Shown: positions 25,785 to 26,263 of the stretch, one piece after another | Layout of the letters: each line of letters starts with the position of its first letter | Position numbering within the stretch: the stretch's first letter is position 1 | From: Mesostigma viride | Taxonomy: Eukaryota; Streptophyta; Mesostigmatophyceae; Mesostigmatales; Mesostigmataceae | Assembly: GCA_009746045.1 (NCBI GenBank) | Contig: RPFO01000010.1 | Location: forward strand, 1-26,263 | Direction: 5' to 3' | DNA: 26,263 nucleotides | Translations under genes and position numbers: made by a program | The notes under the pieces: model-generated | The model's database searches: none | What the model saw: the letters and a program-made list of their open reading frames with translations, nothing else | What the model was told of the DNA's origin: nothing

Positions 25785-26263
25785 TTAATAAGCATGTCCG
25801 CCCAGGTCGGAGATGGGAGGAGCATCGCCGGCAGGGCCAGCAGGGGCTGGCCGAGCGGCGATGTCCTTCACCGCCTCCAGTGGGCCGTGATGCCCGGCGG
25901 TGTTCTGCAAGCATTCGAATGGCTATGGCATGGTCCTGCAGGCGCTATGTCGATGTCGAGGAGCTGAGAGCGGCGGTGAGGGCGTCGGTTGTTGGTGGAG
26001 GTGGAGCGAGGAGCTTGAGGAAGGTGGCGTGGTGGTGGAGGAGAGGAGGGGAAGCTCGGCAGCCAGCGTGCCCCCCCATGGCCGCCACATCTGCGGCGGA
26101 GGGGGGTCACGTGCTGCATGAGGGCCTGGTTGATGATGAAGCGGATTTCGGAGGTTGGAATTCATGGGAAGTGGGGCCCAGATCTCGGCGACAGAGCGCC
26201 CGAGAGAGGGAGCAGAGGCGCGATGAGCTGATGGCGGGGGCGGGGAGGCTGGGCAGATCCGGA
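25785..26263 (-). pseudogene. LINE ORF1 copy, N-terminal half (continues beyond the window)
   Basis: On the minus strand this matches 238-610 of the left copy, including the AGCATGTCCGCCCAGGTC word (25791-25808, matching near 236-253), the CACATCTGCGGC word and the Pro/Ser-rich stretch. It is the upstream continuation of 24039-23486, now 1.75 kb away because of the TIR element. Frames are mixed, so it is degenerate. Confidence 0.6.

Overview
The window looks like repeat-dense nuclear DNA of a green-lineage (algal) eukaryote. The reasons are: several retroelement families nested inside one another; TGTAA and AATAAA polyadenylation words; possible intron-containing exons; and a Ty3/gypsy polyprotein carrying a cytosine-C5 DNA methyltransferase and a PHD finger, a type of architecture reported from algal retrotransposons. 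I cannot name the species. I see no intact host gene, no rRNA or tRNA gene and nothing prokaryotic.

The centrepiece (896-11624, + strand) is a nearly intact 10.7-kb Ty3/gypsy-type element. Domain order is Gag, CCHC knuckle, aspartic protease, C5 DNA methyltransferase, reverse transcriptase, RNase H, integrase, PHD finger. Its repeats are not ordinary LTRs. They are 'split': L1 (896-2031), coding region, R1 (10200-10341), GC, L2 (10344-11480), R2 (11481-11624). The outer ends are TG...CA with a 4-bp target duplication GAGC. The R1/L2 joint is a palindrome (GACA-GC-TGTC) like an LTR-LTR circle junction, while the purine tract lies just before R1 and a primer-binding site just after L1. That site has no tRNA match but is perfectly complementary over 15 nt to a segment inside L, as in self-priming (Tf1-like) elements. 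Together these suggest a gypsy element that self-primes and integrates a circularly permuted two-LTR form.

This element sits in an older minus-strand gene resembling ORF1 of an L1-type LINE. The same gene is also cut by a 6.84-kb TIR DNA transposon (11699-18541, TSD ACT) with dense subterminal repeats. Removing both insertions and one copy of each TSD rejoins the reading frame from an ATG at 18658 across three pieces (18658-18542, 11698-11625, 895 downward).

The right part (18659-26263) is a graveyard: a Penelope-like RT remnant (-), a LINE RT remnant with a YADD motif (+), and several LINE 3' ends with (TTAA)n tails. Two ORF1 copies there lie tail to tail, one of them split by a 1.75-kb TIR element (24040-25784). 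I found no other recognisable genes.

Two reading-frame breaks in the gypsy element (G7 at 3992-3998, G6 at 7406-7411) both need a -1 step at a G run. The first is where a programmed Gag-Pol shift is expected. The second lies inside the RT core and is more likely a one-base deletion or a homopolymer sequencing error.
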